Shown piece after piece: positions 17,198-24,768 of a DNA stretch of 64,000 nucleotides. The notes under the pieces were generated by a model, which worked only from the letters and a program-made list of their open reading frames with translations, was not told the DNA's origin and did not search any database. The position numbers and the translations under genes were made by a program. The DNA comes from Ga0077555 sp046154645 (GTDB lineage Bacteria > Pseudomonadota > Alphaproteobacteria > Rhizobiales > Hyphomicrobiaceae): contig JBJXDZ010000082.1 in the NCBI GenBank assembly GCA_046154645.1, positions 1 through 64,000 on the forward strand, given 5' to 3'. The stretch's first letter is position 1, and each line of letters starts with the position of its first letter.

Positions 17198-19108
17198 ATG
17201 CTCGAAAGCCTCTGGCGCAACGTGAGCAAGGCGCTCGCGACCTTGCTGTTCTCCATCCTGCTGCTGAGCTTCGCGCTGTGGGGCATCCCGAACCCGTTCG
17301 GCGAGACCGCGCGGGCGCCCATTGCCACCGTCGGCACCTCATCCATTTCGGTGGAGGAGTTCACGACGGCACTGAACGAGCGCCGGGCGGCTATGAGCCA
17401 GCAGTTCCGCACCAACCTGACACCCGAGCAGGCGCGCGCCTTCGGTCTCGATCAACAGGTGCTGAGCGAATTGGTTTCCGCGGCGGCCGTCAGCGAGCAT
17501 GCGCGGCAGATGGGGCTCAGGCTGTCCGATGCCTATCTGGCCGACGAGGTGAAATCCAATCCGGCCTTCCAAGGCGGGGACAAGAAGTTTTCCAAGACCG
17601 TGTTCGAGCAGCAGATCCGCCAGGTCGGCCTTTCCACCGAGCGCTATTTCGTCAACGCCCGGCAGGCCACACTGCGTGAGCAGATTACCTCGGGGCTGGC
17701 CGAGAGCGTGGCGCCGAACCCGGTCCTGCTCGACATTGCCCACAAGTTTCGCGAGGAGACGCGCACCTTCGCCTACATCACGCTCGATCCAGCCAAGGTG
17801 GCAAAACCGGCTGCCCCCGACGAGGCCGAGCTCAAGAAGCAGTACGAGCGCATCAAGGGCCAGTTCAAGACGCCTGAAACGCGCAAGCTCAGCGTCCTCT
17901 TCCTCACCCGCGACGAGGTGCGCTCGCGCATCAAGGTCGAGGATGCCGAGGTGAAGGCTGCCTGGGAAAAGGCCCAGTCCACATGGGATATCCCCGAGCG
18001 GCGCAAGTATCAGATCGTCGTCTTCAAGGACAAGACCGCAGCCATCGCCGCCGCCAAGGAGATTGCCGCCGGCAAGGCCATGTTCGTCGTCGCGCTCGAG
18101 CAGTCGGGCGCTGCCGGACGGCTGGACCAGGGGCCCGCCACCCGGCGCGAGATCGGCGATGCGAAAACGGGCCAAGCCGTGTTCACGCTCCCCGTCGGCC
18201 AGCTGTCGGACCCGATCGACGTGCGCGGCGGCGGCGTCGCCCTGGTCCGCGTCACTGACATCGAGGCCGGCCGCAAGCGGCCCTTCGACGAGGTGGCGAA
18301 AGACGTGCGTGCCAGCCTAGAGCAGGCGCGGCTGGCCGAACTCGAGAAGCAGTTGCACGAGCAGGTCGAGGATCGGCGCGGCGCCCGCAAGCCCTTCGTC
18401 GCCATTGCCGCGGAATTGAAGCTCAAGCTGATCGAGGTCGCCAGCAGCGACAGCAAAGGCCAGACGCCGGCCGGCAAGCCCGCGCTCGAGCACCCGGACG
18501 CTGCTCGCTTGATCGCCACCGCCTTCCAGGGCGACAAATCGGCCGTTCGCGATGTCGTGCCACTGACCGGCGGCGGCGAAGCCTGGGTGGAAGTCAACGA
18601 GGTCACCGCCGAAGCACAGAAGCCGTTCGAGGCGGTCAAGGCCGACGTTACCGCCGTCGCCATCGAAATCGAGCATCAGAAGGCCATCACGGCGGCAGCC
18701 GAAGCCCTCGTCGAGCGCATCAAAAAAGGCGAGACGTTGGAGGCAGTGGCCAAGTCGCAGGCACTGAAAGTCGAGACGGGCAAACCGATCAAGCGCATCC
18801 AGCCCGGCGATATCCTGCCGGCAAACGGCGCGCGGCTGGCCTTCACGCTGCCAAAGGGCGGCGCGGCGTCAGTGGAGAAGGCCGACACCAAGGCGCGCCT
18901 TGTCTTCGTGATCACCGACATCGCGGCCGCCGCGGCACCGACGAAAGAGGAGAGCGAGCGCCTCGCCACCCAGTTGCGCGACCAGCTGCAGAACGACGCG
19001 CTGGCAACCTACGTGGCCGCCTTGCAGGACCGCATCGGCTTCAAGATCAATCAGGTCGTCTACGAGCGCGCCGTCGGCATCGACCGCACCACGGCTCCGA
19101 AGAAGTGA
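17198..19108 (+). CDS. ppiD: PpiD-like membrane-anchored periplasmic chaperone (SurA_N/PPIase domains)
   Basis: The 636-residue protein starts with a short cytoplasmic tail, one membrane helix (about 12-32, L-A-T-L-L-F-S-I-L-L-L-S-F-A-L-W) and a SurA-like N-terminal chaperone region. The parvulin-like region around residues 265-370 is degenerate compared with active PPIC enzymes, as is usual for PpiD. PpiD assists folding of newly exported proteins at the Sec translocon. AGGA lies 12 bases before the ATG at 17198, and the much longer open frame upstream is not coding. Its stop is 7 bases from the trpE start, indicating an operon. Confidence 0.9.
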   Translation: MLESLWRNVSKALATLLFSILLLSFALWGIPNPFGETARAPIATVGTSSISVEEFTTALNERRAAMSQQFRTNLTPEQARAFGLDQQVLSELVSAAAVSEHARQMGLRLSDAYLADEVKSNPAFQGGDKKFSKTVFEQQIRQVGLSTERYFVNARQATLREQITSGLAESVAPNPVLLDIAHKFREETRTFAYITLDPAKVAKPAAPDEAELKKQYERIKGQFKTPETRKLSVLFLTRDEVRSRIKVEDAEVKAAWEKAQSTWDIPERRKYQIVVFKDKTAAIAAAKEIAAGKAMFVVALEQSGAAGRLDQGPATRREIGDAKTGQAVFTLPVGQLSDPIDVRGGGVALVRVTDIEAGRKRPFDEVAKDVRASLEQARLAELEKQLHEQVEDRRGARKPFVAIAAELKLKLIEVASSDSKGQTPAGKPALEHPDAARLIATAFQGDKSAVRDVVPLTGGGEAWVEVNEVTAEAQKPFEAVKADVTAVAIEIEHQKAITAAAEALVERIKKGETLEAVAKSQALKVETGKPIKRIQPGDILPANGARLAFTLPKGGAASVEKADTKARLVFVITDIAAAAAPTKEESERLATQLRDQLQNDALATYVAALQDRIGFKINQVVYERAVGIDRTTAPKK

Positions 19109-19115
19109 GGCACGC

Positions 19116-20714
19116 GTGAACGCTTCGCCGCCGAAATCACGGGGCCCGCGCGGCAAGACCAAGGCGCCATCGACGCCAGTGTCGCCGCCTGGCAGCGACG
19201 CGCAACCGACCGCCACAGACTTCGCCGCCACCTATGACCGGGGCGACCCGCAACTCGTGTGGACGCGTCTCGTTGCCGATCTCGAGACGCCGGTTTCGGC
19301 CGCGCTCAAGCTCGGCCGTGGCGCCCCCATGAGCTTTCTGCTCGAGTCCGTCGAAGGTGGTGCGGTGCGCGGGCGCTACTCGATCATCGGCCTGGAGCCG
19401 GACCTGATCTGGCGCGCCTTCGGTGCCAAGGCCGAGATCAATCGCTCGCCGCAGGCCGATCCATCCGCCTTCAAGTCCGAGACGCTGCCGGCGCTGGCCT
19501 CCCTGCGCGCCCTGCTGGCGGAAAGCCGCATCGCACTGCCCGCCGACCTGCCCCCCATGGCCGCCGGCATCTTCGGCTACATGGGCTACGACATGGTGCG
19601 TCTGGTCGAGCATCTGCCCGACACGCAGCCGGATGTGCTGGACGTGCCCGATGCCATCCTGGTGCGCCCGACCGTGATGGTCATCTTCGACGCCGTCCGC
19701 GACGAGATGACGATCGTCACGCCCGCCTACCCGCGGCCCAAGCTCACGGCCAAAAAGGCTTATGCGAACGCTGTGGCGCGGCTCGATGCCGTCATCGCCG
19801 CCCTTGACCAGCCCTTGCCGCACGATGCGGTGCCCGCCGCCCACGACTTGGCCGAGCCGGCGCCCGTCTCCAACACCACGCCCGCCGAATATCTGGCCAT
19901 GGTCGACAAGGCGAAAGACTACATCGCTGCCGGCGACGCCTTCCAGATTGTGCTGTCGCAGCGTTTCTCGGCGCCCTTCTCGCTGTCGTCGATGGCCTTG
20001 TACCGCGCTTTGCGGCGCACCAATCCGTCGCCATTCCTGTTCCATCTCGACTTCGGCGACTTTGCGCTGGTCGGCTCGTCGCCCGAAATCCTGGTGCGTT
20101 GCCGCGATGGCGAAGTGACGCTGCGGCCGCTCGCTGGCACCCGGCGGCGTGGCGTCACGCCGGAGGAGGACAAAGCGCTTGAACGCGATCTGCTCGCCGA
20201 TCCCAAGGAACGCGCCGAGCATCTGATGCTGCTCGATCTTGGCCGCAATGACGTCGGCCGCGTAGCAAAGATCGGCAGCGTCCGCGTCGCCTCGTCCTTC
20301 GACGTCGAGCGTTACAGCCAGGTCATGCATCTTTCCTCCACCGTGCACGGCACCCTCGATCCCAGGCACGACGCCATCGACGCGCTGATGGCCGGCTTCC
20401 CGGCGGGTACGCTGTCCGGCGCGCCGAAAGTGCGCGCCATGCAGATCATCGACGAGTTGGAAAAGGAAAAGCGCGGGCCATATGCCGGCTGCGTCGGCTA
20501 TTTCTCGGCGGACGGCAACATGGACAGCTGCATCGTCCTGCGCACCGCCCTGGTCAAGGACGGCCGCATGTACGTGCAGGCTGGCGCCGGCCTCGTCGCT
20601 GACAGCGTGCCGGAGGCCGAGCAGAACGAATGCATCTTGAAGGCCCGTGCCCTGTTCAAGGCCGCCGAGGAAGCCGTGCGCTTCGCCGGCCGCCAACGCC
20701 GCGGCAACGGCTGA
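19116..20714 (+). CDS. trpE: Anthranilate synthase component I
   Basis: The 532-residue protein carries the TrpE N-terminal domain with the feedback-site segment L-L-E-S-V-E-G-G and R-Y-S-I-I-G. The chorismate-binding domain has Y-I-A-A-G-D-A-F-Q-I-V-L-S-Q-R-F, R-P-L-A-G-T-R-R-R-G, D-L-G-R-N-D-V-G-R and F-P-A-G-T-L-S-G-A-P-K-V-R-A. It makes anthranilate from chorismate with a TrpG subunit that is not in this window. The start is GTG with GTGAGG before it. The first 40 residues are a low-complexity extension. No trp leader peptide is visible upstream, in keeping with cotranscription from the PpiD-like gene. Confidence 0.96.
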   Translation: MNASPPKSRGPRGKTKAPSTPVSPPGSDAQPTATDFAATYDRGDPQLVWTRLVADLETPVSAALKLGRGAPMSFLLESVEGGAVRGRYSIIGLEPDLIWRAFGAKAEINRSPQADPSAFKSETLPALASLRALLAESRIALPADLPPMAAGIFGYMGYDMVRLVEHLPDTQPDVLDVPDAILVRPTVMVIFDAVRDEMTIVTPAYPRPKLTAKKAYANAVARLDAVIAALDQPLPHDAVPAAHDLAEPAPVSNTTPAEYLAMVDKAKDYIAAGDAFQIVLSQRFSAPFSLSSMALYRALRRTNPSPFLFHLDFGDFALVGSSPEILVRCRDGEVTLRPLAGTRRRGVTPEEDKALERDLLADPKERAEHLMLLDLGRNDVGRVAKIGSVRVASSFDVERYSQVMHLSSTVHGTLDPRHDAIDALMAGFPAGTLSGAPKVRAMQIIDELEKEKRGPYAGCVGYFSADGNMDSCIVLRTALVKDGRMYVQAGAGLVADSVPEAEQNECILKARALFKAAEEAVRFAGRQRRGNG

Positions 20715-20755
20715 ACGCTCGCTCCACGTTTAGGCTCGCTCGATCGAGGTGCCCC

Positions 20756-21694
20756 ATGACCCCGCGCATCGGTTATCTCCTTCCCACCCGCGAGCGCATC
20801 ATGGAGGGCGACTTCGCAACGCGCCCCTTGCTCGATCTGGCCCAGCGCGCCGAAGGCCACGGCTTCGACTCGCTCTGGATCGGCGATAGCCTCACCGCCC
20901 GCCCGCGCCATGATCCGCTGACCCTGATGGCCGCCGTCGCCGCCCGCGTGCCCCGCGTCGAGATCGGCACCGCCGTCCTGCTGCCGGCCCTGCGCAACCC
21001 TGTCGTCCTTGCGCACCAGCTTGCCACTATCGACCGCATCGCCGAGGGCCGCATCATCGTCGGCGTCGGCATCGCCCGCGACGTTCCCGACATCCGCGCC
21101 GAGTTCCTGGCCGCCGGCGTGCCGTTCGAGAAGCGCGTCGGCCGCCTGATCGAGGGCGTCCAGCTCTGTCGCGCGCTGTGGACCGGCAAGCCCGTCGATT
21201 GGAGCGGCCGTTGGGAGCTGAAAGGCCAATCCGTCGGACCGACGCCGCAGCGTGCCGGAGGCATTCCGTTCTGGATCGCGGGCTCATTGCCGGCCAGCCT
21301 CGAACGCGCCGGCCAGCACTTCGACGGCTGGATGCCGAACGTCGGCGCGCCGGCCGAGTGGGCCGCGCAATGGGCGACCATCGCCGAGCATGCCCGCGCC
21401 GCCGGTCGAGATCCCAAATCGTTGACAGGCTCGATGTATCTCACCGCCGCCATCGACCCCGACCAAACCCGCGCCGAGCAGCGCCTCATGACTTATCTGG
21501 AGCGCTACTACAATGCCCGCCCCGACGTGCTGACCAAGCGGCAAGCCTGCTTCGCGGGCACCGCTGAAGCCGCCGCCGATTGGATTGCCGCCTACGCCCG
21601 TGCCGGCGTTGGCCACCTCATCGTCCGCTTCGCTGGCGAGCACGAAGCAAGCCTCGCCGCCCTGGCCCGCCTGCGCCACCGCATCACCGCCTGA
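20756..21694 (+). CDS. LLM-class (luciferase-like) flavin-dependent oxidoreductase
   Basis: This is a 312-residue single-domain bacterial-luciferase-like TIM barrel. Typical elements are the strand-1 start R-I-G-Y-L-L-P-T, G-F-D-S-L-W-I-G-D-S, R-V-E-I-G-T-A-V-L-L-P-A-L-R-N-P-V-V-L-A-H, G-R-I-I-V-G-V-G-I-A, I-P-F-W-I-A-G-S and a C-terminal V-G-H-L-I-V-R-F. Members use FMNH2 or F420 and act on many substrates, so the reaction cannot be assigned. GAGG precedes the ATG at 20756. It stands alone, in the same direction as trpE. Confidence 0.88.
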   Translation: MTPRIGYLLPTRERIMEGDFATRPLLDLAQRAEGHGFDSLWIGDSLTARPRHDPLTLMAAVAARVPRVEIGTAVLLPALRNPVVLAHQLATIDRIAEGRIIVGVGIARDVPDIRAEFLAAGVPFEKRVGRLIEGVQLCRALWTGKPVDWSGRWELKGQSVGPTPQRAGGIPFWIAGSLPASLERAGQHFDGWMPNVGAPAEWAAQWATIAEHARAAGRDPKSLTGSMYLTAAIDPDQTRAEQRLMTYLERYYNARPDVLTKRQACFAGTAEAAADWIAAYARAGVGHLIVRFAGEHEASLAALARLRHRITA

Positions 21695-21829
21695 TCTCCC
21701 GATCGCGCGCGGGAACTCTTGAGCGCTTTCCTCGTAGGTTCGGTCAAGCGCAGCGCGGCCCAACAACTGCGGCTTGCCGAAAAAGTGTTAAGCCGCTGCG
21801 AAGTGCAAGGCTTGACCCAGCCCACGCCG

Positions 21830-23011
21830 TCAGCTGATCACACCGTCTTTTTTCAGCTTGGCTATACGGGCGGCATCGACGCCGCACAGCTCGCCGAGAA
21901 TCTCGGCTGAATGCTCGCCCAGCATCGGCGGCCGCGTCAGCGTCACCGGACTGTCGGAGAGCTTGAGCGGCGAGCCCACGGTCTTGAACGCCCCGCGCGG
22001 GGGATATTCGAGATCGACGATCATGTCGCGCGCCTTGAGGTGCGGGTCGGCAAGGATCTCGCCGGTATCCTGGCAGGCGCCGCACGGCACGCCGGCATCG
22101 CCCATCAGCTTCATCACTTCTTGCTTGGTGCGCTGCATGGTCCATTCGGTGACGATGGCGTCGAGCGCGGCGCGGTTCTTCCAGCGGTCGGGATTGGTCT
22201 TGAACAGCGGGTTGGTCTCCAGCTCCGGGCGTCCCAGCACCTGGCAAACGGCCTTCCACATCTGCGGTTGCGCGAACAGGAACACGTAGTCGTTGGGCCC
22301 GCCCGGCGCGCACTTGTAGGTGGTGCCGGGCACCGTCTGGCCCAGCTGATTGCCGGTGCGCACCGGCACGCCGTTGCGTTGATGCTCGCGCAGGCTGATG
22401 CGAATGAGATTGAGCACCGCGTCCTGCATCGCCACTTCGACGTGCTGGCCCTTGCCGGTGGCGTGACGCTGATTGATCGCCGCCAGGATGGCGATCGCCA
22501 TGTGCATGCCGGTGCCGCTGTCGCCGATGGCCGGCCAATTGTAGGTCGGCGGCCCGTCGGCAAAACCGGTGACGCACATGGCGCCGCCCATGGCCTGCGC
22601 GATCGGCTCGAAGCTCTTGAAATGCGAATAGGGGCCGTAGGTGCCGAAGCCCTTGATGGTCGCATAGATCAGGCGCGGATTGATTTTTTCCAGATCCTTC
22701 CAACCGAGCCCCAATCGATCGAGCGCACCGGGGCCGAAGTTCTCGATGAGGACATCTGACTGCGCGATGATCTTGCGGAAATACTCCTTGCCCTCGTCGG
22801 TCTTCAGATTGAGCGTCAGCGAGCGCTTGTTGGCGTTGAACACCAGGAAGAACAACTCGTCGTTGTTCTGCGCGCGGGCGACGTCACCGCCCTTCGGCTC
22901 CTCGAGCTTGATGACATCGGCACCGAGGAAGCCCATCATCTGGGCGCAGGCGGGGCCCGCCTGGTTGTGCGTCATGTCGATGACGCGAAGGCCGGAGAGC
23001 GCTTTCTGCAT
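21830..23011 (-). CDS. CaiB/BaiF (class III) CoA-transferase, Frc-like
   Basis: The 393-residue protein has the interlocked CoA-transferase fold. The N-terminal G-L-R-V-I-D-M-T-H-x-Q-A-G-P, the D-V-I-K-L-E-E-P-K-G-G-D segment and N-K-R-S-L-T-L-N-L-K-T bind CoA. The catalytic Asp is expected in V-A-M-Q-D-A-V-L-N at about 169. The region is closest to formyl-CoA:oxalate CoA-transferase in pattern (I-K-G-F-G-T-Y-G-P-Y), but no oxalyl-CoA decarboxylase is adjacent, so the acyl donor and acceptor are unknown. AGGAG lies 9 bases before the ATG. Confidence 0.87.
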   Translation of the reverse strand: MQKALSGLRVIDMTHNQAGPACAQMMGFLGADVIKLEEPKGGDVARAQNNDELFFLVFNANKRSLTLNLKTDEGKEYFRKIIAQSDVLIENFGPGALDRLGLGWKDLEKINPRLIYATIKGFGTYGPYSHFKSFEPIAQAMGGAMCVTGFADGPPTYNWPAIGDSGTGMHMAIAILAAINQRHATGKGQHVEVAMQDAVLNLIRISLREHQRNGVPVRTGNQLGQTVPGTTYKCAPGGPNDYVFLFAQPQMWKAVCQVLGRPELETNPLFKTNPDRWKNRAALDAIVTEWTMQRTKQEVMKLMGDAGVPCGACQDTGEILADPHLKARDMIVDLEYPPRGAFKTVGSPLKLSDSPVTLTRPPMLGEHSAEILGELCGVDAARIAKLKKDGVIS

Positions 23012-23113
23012 GGCGGGGCTCCTGTTGCAAGCGATTGGGGCGGTCGTTGTGTTGGACGAAGCCTATGCCGAGTTGGTCGCCTGGACCAGCCGCAGCCAGC
23101 GAGGGGCGCCACC

Positions 23114-24430
23114 TCAGGATTGGCTTGGCTTGGTTGCCACGGCGCAGTGCAGGGCATTGGCTTGCATCAGCAGGCCAGCCTGGCCCGCTTTGGCGCACGC
23201 AGCCTTCCAGGTGGTGACTTCGTCGGCGGTGAGCAGCGACAGGATGTGGTCCTCGCGATAGCGCCAGGTCGGGCCATCGGGGCGATCGAGCGTGACGAGT
23301 TGTGGAAAGGCGACGAGATCCACCAAGCCCGCCTTTTGCAGGCGCGCATAGAGGCTGCGATCGGCGACCCCACCAGGACCGAGCGATTGCGGGGGGATGT
23401 CGACCTTGGCCCGCAATGCCGGCGGCAAATCGAGGTTCCACCACTGGGGGATGTCGATGGCGCGCACCGCGATGCCGATGCGGCCTCCCGGCTTAGTGAC
23501 GCGCATGATCTCGGCAATGGCCTGATCCGCATCGCATTCCTCGAGCACGGTAACGGAGTAGACGGCATCGAACGTGGCGTCGACAAACGGGAGGTCAAGC
23601 GCGCTGCCCTTGCCGAAGCGGATCTGGCTGTCCAGGCCCTGGGCCTTGGCCAACGCCTCGGCCTCACCCAGCATGAACGCATTGATGTCGACGGCATCGA
23701 TGCGGGCGGTTGGGCCGAGCCTCGCGGCCAGGTGCCGGTCAAGGGCGCCGGAGCCGCAGCCGACATCGAGGATGCGGTGATGCGGTTGTACGCCGAGAAA
23801 GCCCGTGAGGATGTCGAACATGGCGAGGTAGGTTGGCGCACTGGCGCGGTCCTCCAGGGTCGCGATGCCGCCGATATGGGCGCCGCCGACGCGAATGACC
23901 GTGAACTGGCGGGCCAGTTGCGGCACCACGGGATCCCATTGCGATGCCGCAAGGAAGAACGGCAGCAGCAACAGCGCCGGGCCTTGGCCGTCGATCGTAT
24001 AGCTCAAGCCCGCATGGCTGCCCATGCGATCAGCAGCAGGCACCGACAGTGGCGTCGAGGCTTCGATACGCCCCAAGAACCGCACCATGCGGTCGGCCAA
24101 CTCGTCAGTCCGGTCCGCCGCGACGTCGGCCCACCCGCCGGCCTCGTAACCGGCGAGAGCATGGCGCTGTGCCGCCGTCAGGCGCTCGCCCGCCCGGCGG
24201 GTCGCCGCCGCCGAGATGCCAGTTTCGCCGGTAATCATAAGTATGCGAGCAGCCGTTGCCAGGAACGGCGTCGGGTCGAGCCGCACCGGCACCGCCAACA
24301 CCAGGCCGGCAAGCCGCTCCGGATGGCGAAGGCTGAGCCCGGCGACGTCTCCCGGCATTTGCGTGGCCACATGCGCCTTGGCCAGCCCGAGATGATCCAG
24401 CAAGGCGACGAGACGGTCGGTGGTGTCCAT
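23114..24430 (-). CDS. SAM-dependent methyltransferase fused to displaced alpha/beta-hydrolase fragments
   Basis: The 438-residue protein has an ordinary class I methyltransferase domain from about residue 205 (I-L-D-V-G-C-G-S-G-A-L-D, A-V-D-I-N, L-P-F-V-D-A-T-F-D-A-V-Y-S-V, K-P-G-G-R-I-G-I). The first 200 residues look like an alpha/beta hydrolase cut and reordered. Residues 3-110 match the segment from before the nucleophile elbow (L-L-D-H-L-G-L-A-K-A-H-V) to a late strand (I-L-M-I-T-G-E). Residues 140-190 match a hydrolase N-terminus (Y-T-I-D-G-Q-G-P-A-L-L-L-L-P-F). The G-x-S-x-G nucleophile motif is absent, reading T-Q-M-P-G-D. GAGGAG before the ATG at 24430 supports this start, so the protein really begins mid-fold. 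The substrate is unknown. Confidence 0.75.
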   Translation of the reverse strand: MDTTDRLVALLDHLGLAKAHVATQMPGDVAGLSLRHPERLAGLVLAVPVRLDPTPFLATAARILMITGETGISAAATRRAGERLTAAQRHALAGYEAGGWADVAADRTDELADRMVRFLGRIEASTPLSVPAADRMGSHAGLSYTIDGQGPALLLLPFFLAASQWDPVVPQLARQFTVIRVGGAHIGGIATLEDRASAPTYLAMFDILTGFLGVQPHHRILDVGCGSGALDRHLAARLGPTARIDAVDINAFMLGEAEALAKAQGLDSQIRFGKGSALDLPFVDATFDAVYSVTVLEECDADQAIAEIMRVTKPGGRIGIAVRAIDIPQWWNLDLPPALRAKVDIPPQSLGPGGVADRSLYARLQKAGLVDLVAFPQLVTLDRPDGPTWRYREDHILSLLTADEVTTWKAACAKAGQAGLLMQANALHCAVATKPSQS

Positions 24431-24660
24431 GGCGGCTCCTCAAGACCATCGCTGGGCAGGTTGGACGGCAATTTCGGACGCAAGCTTCAGGCAGGGCAAG
24501 GAACATTAAGCATTCGGCGCGTTTGTGGAAGCTTCCCCTCGGCAATGCCCGTGCCGGACCCCGAGAAAAGTTATCCCCTCGATCGCCAGCGGCGTTACAC
24601 TGGGCTCGTATCTGATAGGGCAAGGTAGAGCTTTAGTGATTGTGCGGCGCAGCATGGAAA

Positions 24661-24676
24661 TTGACGTAAACGTCAA
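24661..24676. promoter_or_regulatory. Palindromic operator candidate upstream of fadE
   Basis: The 16-base palindrome TTGACGTAAACGTCAA has perfect 7-base arms around AA. It overlaps the predicted -35 box of fadE. From memory, palindromes of this kind are bound by LiuR-type MerR regulators of acyl-CoA catabolism, and a MerR gene lies in this locus at 32530-33018. The regulator-site pairing is inferred. Confidence 0.6.
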
Positions 24677-24689
24677 CTTTGACTATCAT
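24661..24689 (+). promoter_or_regulatory. Predicted fadE promoter
   Basis: TTGACG (24661-24666), a 17-base spacer and TATCAT (24684-24689) lie about 80 bases before the fadE ATG. The surrounding sequence is clearly more AT-rich than the flanking genes. Confidence 0.6.
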
Positions 24690-24768
24690 AGTGTCAGAAC
24701 GCTGAGTGGTGGCCCGACACGGTGGCCCAGTGGGCGAACCCTGGCCAGAAACGCGGAGAGTGGCGGAC

